From assembly GCA_964035015.1 (NCBI GenBank), contig OZ036011.1, positions 10,456,194-10,520,193 on the forward strand: 64,000 nucleotides of DNA. Direction: 5' to 3'. Source of the stretch: Corallium rubrum. Lineage: Eukaryota; Cnidaria; Anthozoa; Scleralcyonacea; Coralliidae. The notes below the pieces were generated by a model. It had not been told where the DNA came from. It did no database searches and was given only the letters and a program-made list of their open reading frames with translations. The position numbers and the translations under genes are program-made. Shown here one piece after another: positions 34,480 through 45,489 of the stretch. Position 1 is the stretch's first letter; every line of letters starts with the position of its first letter.

Positions 34480-34612
34480 CTCCTTACTTGCAGCCAGCGG
34501 CTGAATTACGAAGGACGCAGATCAACGTGGGTGTGTCAAGGCATATCAAAGGCGCTCCAGGCAGCCGCCATACGACACAGTTCAGACCACGGATCACAGT
34601 TAAGAGCATGTA
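34480..34612 (-). mobile_element. 5S-SINE 3' part, split by an insertion (rest at 34957-34975)
   Basis: The minus-strand sequence matches the body at 54720-54880 (GCCGCTGGCTGCAAG, GGCGGCTGCCTGGAGCGCC, GATCCGTGGTCTGAAC). It stops at the TA-target element and resumes after it with the AAAATCAACACC segment. Confidence 0.75.
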
Positions 34613-34954
34613 CACACGTAAAAATCTCACAGCTTGTCAACAGGATGTGTTCGCAACGGTTTGTAGCAAGGCTGCTAACAGGTTGTAACAATGCTGTTCA
34701 TTCAAGAAGCTGCTACAACTTGTTAGCATCAATCTGTTAACAACTTGTTGAGTGCAGAGCGGTAACAGGTTGTTGGAACAACTTGTCATCAGTCTGTTGG
34801 AATCATCAGCCTTGTTACAAGTTGTCAACAACCTGTTACAGACATGTTAACAGACTGGGACAGCCAGTGCGAACACATGACGGTGACAGCCTGTTGAACA
34901 GCCTTGTAACGACTTGCTTGCAGGTCTGTAACAGCTTGCGCGTTTTTACGTGTG
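34613..34954 (+). mobile_element. TA-target MITE with CACACGTAAAAA ends, copy 2
   Basis: TA flanks both ends (34611-34612 and 34955-34956). The interior nearly matches the copy at 36767 and the reverse of that at 15748. It sits inside a 5S-SINE, so it inserted after that SINE. Confidence 0.88.
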
Positions 34955-35250
34955 TAGGTGTTGATTTTGTATGTTAGCAGATCGAAGTCTGTCGCGAACG
35001 ACAATGTCGTAGTTATAGAGAGATCCACCAAAGACGTCTTCCTCTCCTCATCTTGTTGTCAGTTTGTTGGTGGTCGTGTCTCATCCCATCGTGCAGCAAA
35101 GACCAGCCGGATCGGTTGCTAGCCAACTGTGGCCATGACTTGGTGGGGATTTGGAAGTCTACACCATGTCTTTCTTCAGGGCATCACTTGAATCGCAGTC
35201 TGGGACGGTCTCTTTGTTCAAGGGCTCCATAAAGTATGGCTATTGGCTAT

Positions 35251-35428
35251 TTAAGAAATGGCTCATGGTTTAGCGTGCTCCATCGAGTTATGGATGCACG
35301 CGGGAAATTGGGAGAGCACGAAAAAATCGTAAGAATTGGTCGAGGCGTAGCCGTAGAGTGCTCTCCAAATTTCCCAAGTGCATCCATAACTCGATAGAGC
35401 ACACTAAACCATGAGCCATTTCTTTTAT
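35251..35428. mobile_element. Palindromic element, arms of about 68 bp
   Basis: AAGAAATGGCTCATGGTTTAG and GTGCTCCATCGAGTTATGGA are mirrored by TCCATAACTCGATAGAGCAC and CTAAACCATGAGCCATTTCTT around a loop of about 40 bases. A short relic of the same arm, inverted on itself, is at 35666-35710. Confidence 0.8.
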
Positions 35429-36089
35429 AACATAGCATTAAATCCTTTCACAAGCCGGCGAATCGTTTTGGTTGTTGTGTTTTTCTACTTTCGTAGCCAA
35501 GTCTTTTTTGTTCACTAAAATCCAACCAAAAGGACAGTTTAAACTCGGTTACCCAGACCCAGTTTATGTATTCTGGGTCGTTGTTCTTTATTACTCAATA
35601 AAATGAAATGACTGGGTATTTTGATAATATAAAAGGCCATATAAAGTCAATTTAAGTCGCTTTTTTGCCGTGCTCCATCGAGTTATGGAGCTCCATCGAG
35701 TTATGGAGCACGCACGATAGCCAATCAAAAACGTTGCTGTATCAAAGCTATGTTATAATAATTAACTGACAATTAAAAAAGGTATTCCATATATATACAC
35801 CTGCTAGTATATAATTCGTTAATCTTCAACAAAAGTGCATTTCAAGAAAGAAAATATTGAAACTGACACCAGTTGAACATACATAAGACTTTAGTATACT
35901 AGTACTACACAAAGAAGTATATATATAGGGTAAAAGATTGGGGTAGGCCCATAGAGGCAAACCTTAATCTTTAATCTTTAAACTTATTTTGACACGGTGG
36001 TCTTTCAGTTTCCTGATTTTAAAAGGACCGTGTTTATAAAATACAATAATAAATACAAATGAATTCTAATAACAATTACTAACTAATTA

Positions 36090-36265
<176 letters not shown>

Positions 36266-36751
36266 GATATATTAAATCTGCTAATATAATAATATACAAT
36301 AAATGTAAAATACGTCTTGTAGATGTGTATGAGATAATTACATCATTAAAATTATCGAGGTTCTTCTCTATTGTTCATTATAGTATTTGTTAATTAATGT
36401 TTTGAATGATTGACTTGATAAATCAGAGCTCTCGATAATTTCAATCGGTAGTTTATTCCACGACGTAGCTCCGCGATAGGAGAAGCTGGTTTTTAAGAAG
36501 TTTGTTTTTGTTTTTTTTAAATTGTACGTATTATTATGACTAGTAACGAACAAGTTTGATAAATAATTTGGTGTCATATTTTGTAAGGCCTTGAATGTCA
36601 TTAAATCTTCTCGTTTTTGTAGGATAGTTTTAATTGGTTCCCATTTTAGTTTTTGGACACTTAGAGGGTCTGAAACCGAATAGACAGATAGTATTTGTTT
36701 TCTTTTAGATTTAATTTGTGTTGTTTTTTTCTCCCCATTTCGAATCATCAC
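36266..36751 (-). mobile_element. Non-LTR retrotransposon, 3'-terminal fragment
   Basis: A 127-codon minus-strand frame (36368-36751) ends a non-LTR reverse transcriptase: DLMTFKALQNMTPNYLSNLF, then TSFSYRGATSWNKLP, then QSFKTLINKYYNEQ and stop. A 100-base 3' UTR and the TTAG tail follow. A TA-target element abuts it upstream. The catalytic region is absent. Confidence 0.75.
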
Positions 36752-36766
36752 TTGATGACTTGTTTA

Positions 36767-37110
36767 CACACGTAGAAATCTCACAGCTTGTCAACGGAAT
36801 GTGTGCGCAACAGGCTTGTAGCAAGGCTGGGAACAAGTTGTAACAATGCTGTTCATTCAAGACGCTGCTGCAACCTTGTTAGCATCAATCTGTTAACAAC
36901 TTGTTGAGTGCAGAGGGGTAACAGGTTGTTGGAAAAACTTGTCATCAGTCTGTTGGAGTCATCAGCCTTGTTACAAGTTGTCAACAACCTGTTACAGACA
37001 TGTTAACAGACTGGGACAGCCAGTGCGAACATATGACGGTGACAGCCTGTTGAACAGCCTTGTAACAACTTGCTTGCAGGTCTGTAACAGCTTGTGCGTT
37101 TTTACGTGTG
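36767..37110 (+). mobile_element. TA-target MITE with CACACGTA ends, copy 3
   Basis: TA lies at 36765-36766 and 37111-37112. The left end carries one mismatch (CACACGTAGAAA). It is in the same orientation as copy 2, about 2.1 kb away. Confidence 0.88.
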
Positions 37111-37117
37111 TAGATCA

Positions 37118-37200
37118 ACCTCATCAATCAATCGATTAATCAATCAATCAGTTAACCAATCAATCAATCCATCAATCGATCCATCAATCAATCTTTAGAT
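37118..37200. repeat. (AATC)n degenerate microsatellite
   Basis: CAATCAATC units with substitutions (CGATTAATC, CAGTTAACC, CCATC). Confidence 0.8.
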
Positions 37201-37416
37201 CAATCTTAAACTAGTTTAGATCAACCTCACACCCGTTTAGATCATGATCCCATGCAGTTCACATTCGTGTGTTCACAGTTTGAAATTGTTTTTACTTATA
37301 AATTTCCTCTCTATATAATAGTTAATAAAAACTGAGATATTCCAATGACTTTTACAGATCTTAATTATATCATTTACGAGTTTGTTCTAATGTTAATACT
37401 TTATACTGTATATATA

Positions 37417-37690
37417 GGGGAGCACTGTATATTTGGGGCATGGCGTGTGCTGTCAGGGCGCTACCTCTCACCAATAGTTAAGCCCGGTCGGACGGGGTTA
37501 GTACTTGGATGGGTGACCATTTGGGAATAACCCCGTTAGTTGGTCTCTCCTGTGCTCCGAGGATTTTCGCCGGGTTCTCTGGTTTTCCTCCCTACACATA
37601 GGAGTTTGGTGTCAATTGGGACGAAAGTTCTGTTCCTCTCTCCTGCCACACGTTAAGTGACAAATTTAATAAATTCAAATTCAAATATAG
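37417..37690 (+). mobile_element. 5S/tRNA chimeric SINE with a variant 3' tail
   Basis: GGCGTGTGCTGTCAGGGCGC, GTTAAGCCCGG and GGTTAGTACTTGGATGGGTG identify the family. The 3' part differs from the 53143 copy: TCCTGCCACACGTTAAGTG followed by AATTCAAATTCAAAT. Confidence 0.8.
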
Positions 37691-37825
37691 CGAGAACCAC
37701 ACTCGTAAACAACAACAAGGTGCAAGCGACCTTTCAAGTAGATGATAGTAGGATAGTCTTATAGTTGAAGTTTTGCCGCAAGAGATGTCTCAGTTTTAGT
37801 AAACATGGAGCCTGGAGGATATTCT

Positions 37826-38030
37826 CAAAATCAAGCTCTCGGCAACGGCCTCCGTGGCTCAGTGGCTCAGGTCGTGGGTTCAATTCCTGCCGGAAGGCCT
37901 GTGTAGTTGCATTTTTCGCAACTGGTCCCGGTTTGGTCTTAAAATGTATATATTCTACACTCGAATTTTCCTTCACCAAAAATCCTTAGAACATGCTATG
38001 TAGTCGAGTGAAATGCCCAATATTACTTCT
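37826..38030 (+). mobile_element. SINE-A copy with internal head deletion
   Basis: CCTCCGTGGCTCAGTGG runs directly into GGTCGTGGGTTCAATTCC, so the anticodon-arm part is missing. The body and the end (TTTTCCTTCACC, GTAGTCGAGTGAAATGCCC) are intact. Confidence 0.8.
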
Positions 38031-38399
38031 AATAAACCCTATTCTCAAAATAGTTTACTGAGATTTGTCCGAGCCAAGAACGTTTTAAGTTAACTGGGCA
38101 ATAATTTCACCAGATAATCTTTATCTATATAGAATTAACTGAGTAATTGAAGTTACTGATCGGCCGTCTACGAAGCTGATTCCGGAATAGAGCTGGAAGA
38201 AGCAAACAGCATTTCCAGCTTGAGTTTGCAATTGGTATTAAATTATTGTGGGACCTCTTGTAGACATAAAAATATATCATGCATTATTAGCCATTCAGAT
38301 AGCCAGCGATAATAGGTTTACACAATTTGTAGTATTAATCTATGTCAATTCACAGCTCTGCCAGCTTATCAAAGATCCTTCATAAAATGGCATTGTCAT

Positions 38400-38736
38400 C
38401 AGGGGCGTCGGAAGCGGGTGGGGTGGGGGGAGGGGGAGGTGCTTGCCTCCTACCTTTTTGGTGGTGGTGGTGGTGGGGAGAATATGTTTGGGGGGCCCAC
38501 TTTTTAACAAGGCCAGTAATAACGTTATGATTAACAAAATCAACATGCAAGAAAACAATTTTTATACATACCATGCATACATTTTATACATTTAATTCAG
38601 TTTTTAAATGTACCTCTTGAGTATTTTATGACGTTTTTGGACCTTTAGGATTCTGTAAATCCTTGTCCTAAAATGTAGGAAATGGCATTTCAGAGACTCT
38701 AGATTTCAATATTTTGGTGTCGTTCCGACGCCCCTG
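38400..38736. mobile_element. hAT-like MITE (337 bp) with perfect 8-bp target duplication
   Basis: The ends CAGGGGCGTCGGAA and TTCCGACGCCCCTG are perfect inverted repeats. ATTGTCAT flanks both sides (38392-38399 and 38737-38744). CAGGGGC ends with 8-bp duplications are characteristic of hAT elements. No open frame. Confidence 0.88.
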
Positions 38737-38744
38737 ATTGTCAT

Positions 38745-40700
38745 ACGCATCTTATAAGTACTCACTCATGGACTGTATATTATTTGCTATTAGTTTTGTA
38801 TAATATTTTTTTCAGAATATTGAAAGCCTGAGGGGTATATACAATAGAGAAAAGTGCGTCTTTTTTTAGTGCAGAGTTAATATCAACGGAAACGTTTAGT
38901 GGTTCAAGGATACACAAATATGTTTAATTTTTAGTTGTCATCTGAAAATAACTCAGTTTTGAAGTACTTTATTGCAAGGTTTACTGGCATCACGAAAGCT
39001 TACACTGATTATAGCAAGGATGTTTCCCGCCCTCATTTGATTGTACGTATTTGTTCTCATATATATACAAACGTAGGCCAAAAATCTCTTTGATTCACAT
39101 CAAGGCATGCATTGCGTAAATAAAGACCATTTTTACTACCTGAGTGCTGTTTATAAATTTGTTAATGAATGAAGAAAACTAAGGTTTTTCCTTTTTTAAA
39201 GAAAATTAACGAAAGGTTGTTGGCCGGGTTGTAGATATGTTGAGGGTTCTATTGGAAGATGTGGGGGAGGCTATTAATCTCTACTTGTACAGAATGAGTA
39301 TGTTAACCACAACTACGTCTTGCCAGCTATCTTTAGTTGCCCCATGCTGGTGAAGTGTGTCTTGAAACTTGGCATGGCTTGCTTTGGCCCTATGGCGTGA
39401 GATCTTGGAGAATATCCAGTTTTCAATTTATGCATGCATGCGTGCATGTTCTCTTCTTGGGAATCAATGTCATTTTAGTTCCTTAGTAGACCCTTCGTGA
39501 TTGTGCATATAGTCATACAGGTATATGCAATCGACTAATATTATCGATTTTGGCTTCTAAGTATATAGTGTATTAGTGAAATAAATACATAATTTCCAAA
39601 CGTGATTCATTGGTTTACTTATTTGTGTCTTAAATGCATTCAAAAAAGTCGAGAAACGTTTTACAAAAAGTAGAGTACTGTGAATATAGAGGAAGCGTTT
39701 TGAACAGAGCAAAGCAAAACGGCGAAGAAGTGCCAAGATTTTCATAGACACACAATACTGACGTTTTCGTTTTCCCTTATCAGAGTGAAATGTTAAAAGA
39801 CTCGCTCAACACGACAGTTCACCACCTTTTCGCTTGTTAAACATGATATTTAAATTCGGTAGCAATGTTTTCTAACTTAGTTCGTACAGTTAATGGTCAA
39901 AATTATCAGTTAAGAACTATACAATTTCTAGTGTAAGAATTAATACATTTAAAAACCAAATTGGGTGGGACCTCCGTAAAATCAACACCTACATCGTGGT
40001 AGTCATGTTCAATTGGGGCATTTCGTCCTGTTTGACCACCAGTTGCTATTGGCAATAAAGTTCTTAAATCAAGACTGTGTGTTCGTATATGATTTTACGT
40101 GAAAGGAAATTTCGGCTGTAGGAATATACACATTTTCTATAATAGAGTATATAGATATAGGATTATTGTATGCTTATCTTACCTCCGGATGTACTCTGAC
40201 AAGGTGTTGAACTCAAGCCAGTTGTACAACGTTTTAACGTTTGAACAGTACATCGTCTTTAGAGATTGTCGAGGCTTTAAGGTTAAACGTAACTGTATAA
40301 CTCTTTCAAAAATAAGGTTAAATTGCTCAAAATGTTGCATGAAACGATTCCTTGTATAAAGAAACACAAAGAACTTTTTTTTTATTTGACGACTATTCTG
40401 CTACGTCTTTTAAACGACGAAGCACTTCTTTATAGATCTGAATCGAAAAAGCATTGTTTATTCAGCACTTCTCAGAGTTTCTTGCTAGACACGATGACAA
40501 TTGCTTTGCGATTAGTAATTATATATAATGGCATATTGTGGTAGTGATCATGATGATAATTATATATGGCCAATAATTGCATGTAATAATGAGCGACAAT
40601 TTACAATAGCATATTAAAGAAAGAGCTTCTTGCAAACCAAATATACATGCAGAAGGTAGTTTGGTGACTTTATTTTTTTAATATTATTTTTATTTTAATA
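38745..40700. other. No recognisable gene
   Basis: AT-rich sequence with open frames of at most 86 codons. A diverged CGAAACGTCAG unit lies at about 39690-39840 (ACACAATACTGACG, TTATCAGAGTGAAA). Confidence 0.4.
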
Positions 40701-40708
40701 AATAAATA

Positions 40709-41185
40709 GGTGGTGGTGGTGGTGATGGTGGTGATGATGATGGTGATGGATGGTGATGATGATGATGATGGTGGTAGTGATGATGATGATGGTGGTGGAT
40801 GGTGGTGGTGATGGATGGTGGGGTGGTGATGGTGGTGGATGGTGGTGATGGATGGTGGTGATGATGGTGGTGGATGGTGGTGGTGATGGATGGTGGTGAT
40901 GATGGTGGTGGATGGTGGTGGTGATGGGTGGTGGTGATGGTGGTGATGATGATAGTGGTGGTGGTGGTGGTGATGGCGATGGTGGTGGTGTAGTAGTGGT
41001 GGTGGTGATGGTGGTTGTGGTGATGGATGGTGGTTGTGGTGATGGATGGTGGTTGTGGTGATAGATGGTGATGGTGATAGTAGTGGTGGTGGTTGTGGTT
41101 GTGGTGATAGATGGTGGTTGTGGTGATGATGGTGATGGTGATGATGGTTATGGCGATGCATATAATGGTGATCCATGTGATGGTG
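40709..41185. repeat. GGTGAT/GGTGGT low-complexity array
   Basis: About 475 bases of TGG, TGA and GGATGG trinucleotide mixtures. The minus-strand 168-codon frame is a His/Pro/Ser/Thr artefact of the repeat. Confidence 0.9.
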
Positions 41186-41189
41186 ATTT

Positions 41190-42630
41190 TTTATTTCTAT
41201 AATTGCTAGGAATAATTTTCTTGGAGTAACAGTTATAACCGTAGTCTATCCGAGTATATACAACCGGTCTCAAACTCAGAACTTACTACAACTTGTAGAG
41301 CAAAAACGAACGAACGTTACCAACTTCAAGCTGAAACTCGCTACACTAAACTATCCTAGCCTCTAAATGATCCGCCATGTCATTACCTTTATAAACCAAA
41401 TTTCCACCATGTTTCAAATTTGTTGACGTTTTTTGGTTATACCAATACTTTTTCAGATCGTGTTGGTATATACATGCATGTACTCTGATTTTTTAAAAAC
41501 ATTTTAAAGTTCTCTGATGCCTTTATGTATTATCTAGGTTAATTAAGCTGATCGATACATGCATGTACTTTGATTTTTTAAAAAACATTTTAATATTCTC
41601 TGATGCCCTTATATATTATCTCGGTTAATTGAGCTGATCGTTGAGTGGATGGACAACAATAAGCCACTGAGTTCTATATTTTTTCATGAATGAAAAAAGT
41701 AACATTAACAATTATAATCTAAATTTCGTAATATCTCCCCTTTTCTCTTCAGGTTCGGACACATTTTTAATGCCCTAGTCATAAACTTTTGATGTCGTGC
41801 AAAGGCAACATGTTTTTGACTTGCGTACCTACGTCAGTTATTTCTTAATGGACGTCCTTTAACCCCAAGGACTCGAGTGCTTGTGGTAATCTTGATGACA
41901 AAGATATTCTTTGTACAGACCTAGTAACCAACGTTGAAGCCACTTTGAAAACTATCATCATATAGAACGTTAATCGAAGCTACTGGAATGATATATTATG
42001 GCGTTTGACTCTGGGTTTTCTTGACAGGTTTTTTTTTAATAAAAGAGGCCAGTTTATACTAAACTCTAGTCGAAAACCAACATGTATATATAGATGCAAT
42101 TATCCCAAACTACTTCCCGAAAATTGAAGTTTTTATGGTTGTTAAGGGTTCGACAATGCTTATATCATTATCCCCCATAGTTCATATTGACGTTAATTTT
42201 TTTTGTGTGTGTTAACTACACATTACTACACATCTAAATAGTATCTAATCTATTCAGATTGAACTCACATTGGTCTGTACTGTTACTCTTTGCTTCCTAA
42301 TCACTGAATTACCTTCGCGCCTCGGTATATATGTATATATACCTGGATCATTTGAGCACACTTTCGCGATATACGTTTTACTCGAGGAAGTTGTTAAATA
42401 TCTCTATTGTTGATTTTCTATTTAGGTAAGATCTATACTTATCACCATTTATAGGGTGGGAGTGTGGGCAAAAAAATACCCACTTTCTTCCCGCAATTAT
42501 TGCTTGCGTGGGTTATGTAGGCAGTTTATAACGGTAAAACGACACATATCGCGCTTAGCGCAAATTTATAAGGACTATATATATATCGACTAGAGCTTAT
42601 AAAACTATATACAAGACCTTGTTGCCTTAT
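41190..42630. other. Mostly unannotated; 93-bp tandem duplication at 41470-41643
   Basis: ACATGCATGTACTCTGATTTT through GTTAATTAAGCTGATCG is repeated once, with about 10% divergence. The rest shows nothing recognisable. Confidence 0.5.
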
Positions 42631-42631
42631 A

Positions 42632-42830
42632 GGCCAGTTCACACGTGCGATTTATGTCGCCAATTTCTGGTTTAAATGCATGGTAAGTAATACGAACGAG
42701 CAGAAATGTGAGGAAGATGAAACCACGGCACATAATCCGCGGACTGTTTCTCTACTTCACATGCGTCTAAATCAGTAGTTGACGATATTTTTGGCATCAA
42801 AAATCGTACGTGTATAAACGGGCCTTTATA
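42632..42830. mobile_element. Palindromic element (GTTCACACGTGCGATTT type)
   Basis: GGCCAGTTCACACGTGCGATTT and TTTAAATGCATG are mirrored by CATGCGTCTAAATCA and AAAATCGTACGTGTATAAACGGGCC. The motif TTTAGATGCATG with a GTCGCC-type arm also occurs in the palindrome at 48736. Confidence 0.65.
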
Positions 42831-42954
42831 TTCTTCAACTTCTCACGAGTCATTCCCCTCACCATTTGGGGGGAGGCGGGCAAAAAAATCCTTGCTTTTT
42901 TACCGCCATTACCGTGTTTGGCTTATGAGTTAGTTAGGTTTCTATAAATGGACA

Positions 42955-42961
42955 CACACAC

Positions 42962-43052
<91 letters not shown>
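42955..43052. repeat. (CA)n(TA)n compound microsatellite
   Basis: About 18 CA units pass directly into about 28 TA units. Confidence 0.95.
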
Positions 43053-43056
<4 letters not shown>

Positions 43057-43126
43057 TATTTACGCGCGTACAGTAATTCATAAAATATACGTATAAGACA
43101 CTATATATTGACTAGAGCATTATACC

Positions 43127-43577
43127 CCTTTGAGACCTGGACCTCTCCCTGTGTTGAATAAAATCGTCTGGCGTTAGCCAGAATAAAATACTAAAGACTC
43201 GTCTTCAGGCTTTAAAGGGTTAAAGAGATAGGTTTTAACATTTTTGAGGCCTGGACCTGTCCCTGTGCTGAATAAAGTCGTCTGGTGTTAGCCAGAATAA
43301 AATACTAAAGACTCGTCTTCAGGCTTTAAAGGGTTAAAGAGATAGGTTTTAACACTTTGAGACCTGGATCTCTCCCTGTGCTGAATAAAATCGTCTGGCA
43401 CTAGCCAGAATAAAATACTAAAGACTCGTCTTCAGGCTTCAAAGGGTTAAAGAGATAGGTTTTAACACTTTGAGGCCCGGACCTCTCCCTGTGCTGAATA
43501 AAATCGTCTGGCGTTTTATTTTATTTATTTTTAGCCAGAAAAAATACTAAAGACTCGTCTTCAGGCTTTAAAAGGAT
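43127..43577 (+). repeat. Four-unit tandem array of a 113-bp hairpin element
   Basis: Units start near 43127, 43243, 43356 and 43468. Each carries CTGGACCTCTCCCTGTG, the hairpin TCTGGCGTTAGCCAGA and AGACTCGTCTTCAGGCTT. The last unit has a TTTTATTTTATTTATTT insertion inside the loop. The array begins just beyond the candidate poly(A) signal of gene C. Confidence 0.88.
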
Positions 43578-43587
43578 AAGATATATA

Positions 43588-43593
43588 TTTATT
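43588..43593 (-). promoter_or_regulatory. Poly(A) signal for gene C
   Basis: Minus-strand AATAAA 183 bases past the gene C stop. Cleavage would fall at the edge of the hairpin array. Confidence 0.5.
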
Positions 43594-43775
43594 ATTCAAC
43601 TTCTCGCGATTTATATCGTCTAAGCAGATTGATTACCCTTCTCGAGACTTCGATTGTACCTGGAATCTTAATTAAAGCTCAAATATTTAAACTCTATATA
43701 AACTTGTTTCTTTTTTTTTTAATGTTTTATGGACTATATAGTTGTGTTAGTCACTGCGAAAGTTTGATCCTATCT

Positions 43776-44930
43776 TTAGATGTTCTCCATGAAGGAAATA
43801 AGAGAATCGTTTTGCGTTTGTTGCATCGTTGGTCTTGTGGATAAATCACTGAAAATGTTCGGTCTGTAAAAGTTATGCATTCCACTAAGCGCTGCAGGCG
43901 ACATTAGTCCGCCGCCTCCGCTAGCGATATTGGTGACCACTGAACGACTGTTGGGAAAAGGTATTTCTCGATTATACGAGCAAAACTGTTCCCCAGGAGT
44001 GTAGGAAAGGTTGTGCATTGTTGACGTTTGTGAATAAGTATCGGAAAAACAAGAGTTGTTTATAGAGTTTGCTGGGTTTAGAAACTTCGTACTTCTAAAG
44101 TGACTGGCTTGTTCCGGTGCTGCGGATGACAACGAGCGCTGGGCATTTTGAAAGTGCCGAGGAACGTCGAAACTGGGGTTTATTAGAAGACGTCTATCTA
44201 AAGGTTCAAAAATCTTCGTATTCTCTAGATCATCGCTAGATGGTCTGTGATATGTCTGGTGGGTGACTGTGCTTGCGTTGCTGTTCGCTGGCATGATATT
44301 GGCGTTCTTATCGAAGTATGATTCTGAGGTGCTTGTCGCAAATGGCCAGACTGTCGATACTGTTGGTCCATCGCTTTTTTCGTACGGTGTATTCAACAGA
44401 TCCGAAGCAGTTTGATCAATAATCTCGGGTTGCTGTCGGTCTTTCCCTTCAAAGTTAGAATTGTCTATAACATTCCCATTTAGGAACGCTGCACTTGCTT
44501 CCAAACGCGCTTCGGTCTGAGCTGGCTTGGCGCTTTTCTTTTTTCGTCTCTGTGGTTGGAACTTATAGGATGGATGCTCCCGTCTGTGTTCACGCCTCAA
44601 TCTATCGGCTTCTTCCACAAACGGTTTCCTTTCTTCGTCGTCCAGCATTCTCCACAACTCTCCCAGCGTTTTACTCAACTTTCTGTAGCTTAAATTCGGG
44701 TACTTGTGGGCCACTTTCTTCCTTGCTACCTGAGCGTAAACCATGAAAGCATTCATTGGGCGTTTAACTTCGTTCCCTTGCTTGCTACGTCGTTTCTTCG
44801 ACGTCGAACTCTCGCCTAGTAGATCTGGGCTCTCCTTTAAAACATGATCTACAGTCTTAGATATGACCTCGTTAAGATTCCTGTTCTCCACTTCTCTATT
44901 TCGTGCCTCGTTAATAACAGCCTCTGTCAT
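43776..44930 (-). CDS. SoxE-like: SoxE-like HMG-box transcription factor (gene C)
   Basis: A 384-residue, intron-free nuclear DNA-binding protein. Residues 19-40 (NLNEVISKTVDHVLKESPDL) match the dimerisation segment of the cluster, but the Trp seen in genes A and B is gone. KKRRSK (45-50) and QRRKKK (127-132) are likely nuclear signals. Residues 55-125 form the HMG box ([51 protein letters not shown]). Tyr replaces the SOX Trp, and SYRK replaces HNAE, bringing an Arg next to the DNA-contact position. The tail is Ser/Asn/Thr-rich with a short GGGGLMSP segment and FYRPNIFSDLS. By hand count its box shares about 53 of 73 positions with gene D and about 51 with gene A. The start context is good (AGGATGA); the stop is TAA. 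A CATAAAAA TATA-like box lies about 150 bases upstream. Confidence 0.93.
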   Translation of the reverse strand: MTEAVINEARNREVENRNLNEVISKTVDHVLKESPDLLGESSTSKKRRSKQGNEVKRPMNAFMVYAQVARKKVAHKYPNLSYRKLSKTLGELWRMLDDEERKPFVEEADRLRREHRREHPSYKFQPQRRKKKSAKPAQTEARLEASAAFLNGNVIDNSNFEGKDRQQPEIIDQTASDLLNTPYEKSDGPTVSTVWPFATSTSESYFDKNANIMPANSNASTVTHQTYHRPSSDDLENTKIFEPLDRRLLINPSFDVPRHFQNAQRSLSSAAPEQASHFRSTKFLNPANSINNSCFSDTYSQTSTMHNLSYTPGEQFCSYNREIPFPNSRSVVTNIASGGGGLMSPAALSGMHNFYRPNIFSDLSTRPTMQQTQNDSLISFMENI

Positions 44931-45075
44931 CCTGTCACGATTTTCTCTATCTTCGCTGTTTTATGCCACTCTTGTTACTTTTTAACAACACCGAACACTT
45001 TGTTAAAATTTCTAACTTTTGTTAAGAAGTCAGTGTTGAAGCAACGCGATGGCCTTCTTCTTGGCTGTTAAGTTA

Positions 45076-45085
45076 TTTTTTTATG
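45076..45085 (-). promoter_or_regulatory. TATA-like box of gene C
   Basis: Minus-strand CCATAAAAAAAT about 146 bases before the ATG, with no ATG in between on that strand. A CCAAT box (45144-45148) and a SOX-type AACAAT (45152-45157) lie 60-70 bases further upstream. Both calls are by consensus only. Confidence 0.45.
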
Positions 45086-45489
45086 GCTGCTTGTTTGGTT
45101 TATCAATCGAATTTCCGTGATTAGAACTCCTTGAGGTGCTGACCAATCAGAACAATCGATATCGTAGTCAGGATAATTTTATCGTGGGCAAGTGAGTGGA
45201 TGCAAGCTAATTACTTACACGCATGTGATTTTCGATCCTTAGGAGCTTCCTTTCTACGTAGCTCGTCTCTTAGTTACAAAGATATAAATGATTTTTTTCG
45301 TGCAAGTTGTGACGTGTTTAAGTGTACATGTTTCTTTAAATAGAAAGGGTGTGGGGACTTGGGTGTGATGACGAGCTTGTTAAAACAAAACATTCGCTTA
45401 AGTTTCCTGATTTATTTTGGACTACCTTGGAGTTTTTCTTAAGTATTGTCAATTCTTGCCGTACAAGATTTCGTAAGATATATATGATA

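Noticed and set aside
40670..41176. 168-codon His/Pro-rich minus-strand frame
   Set aside because: It is a product of the GGTGAT microsatellite.
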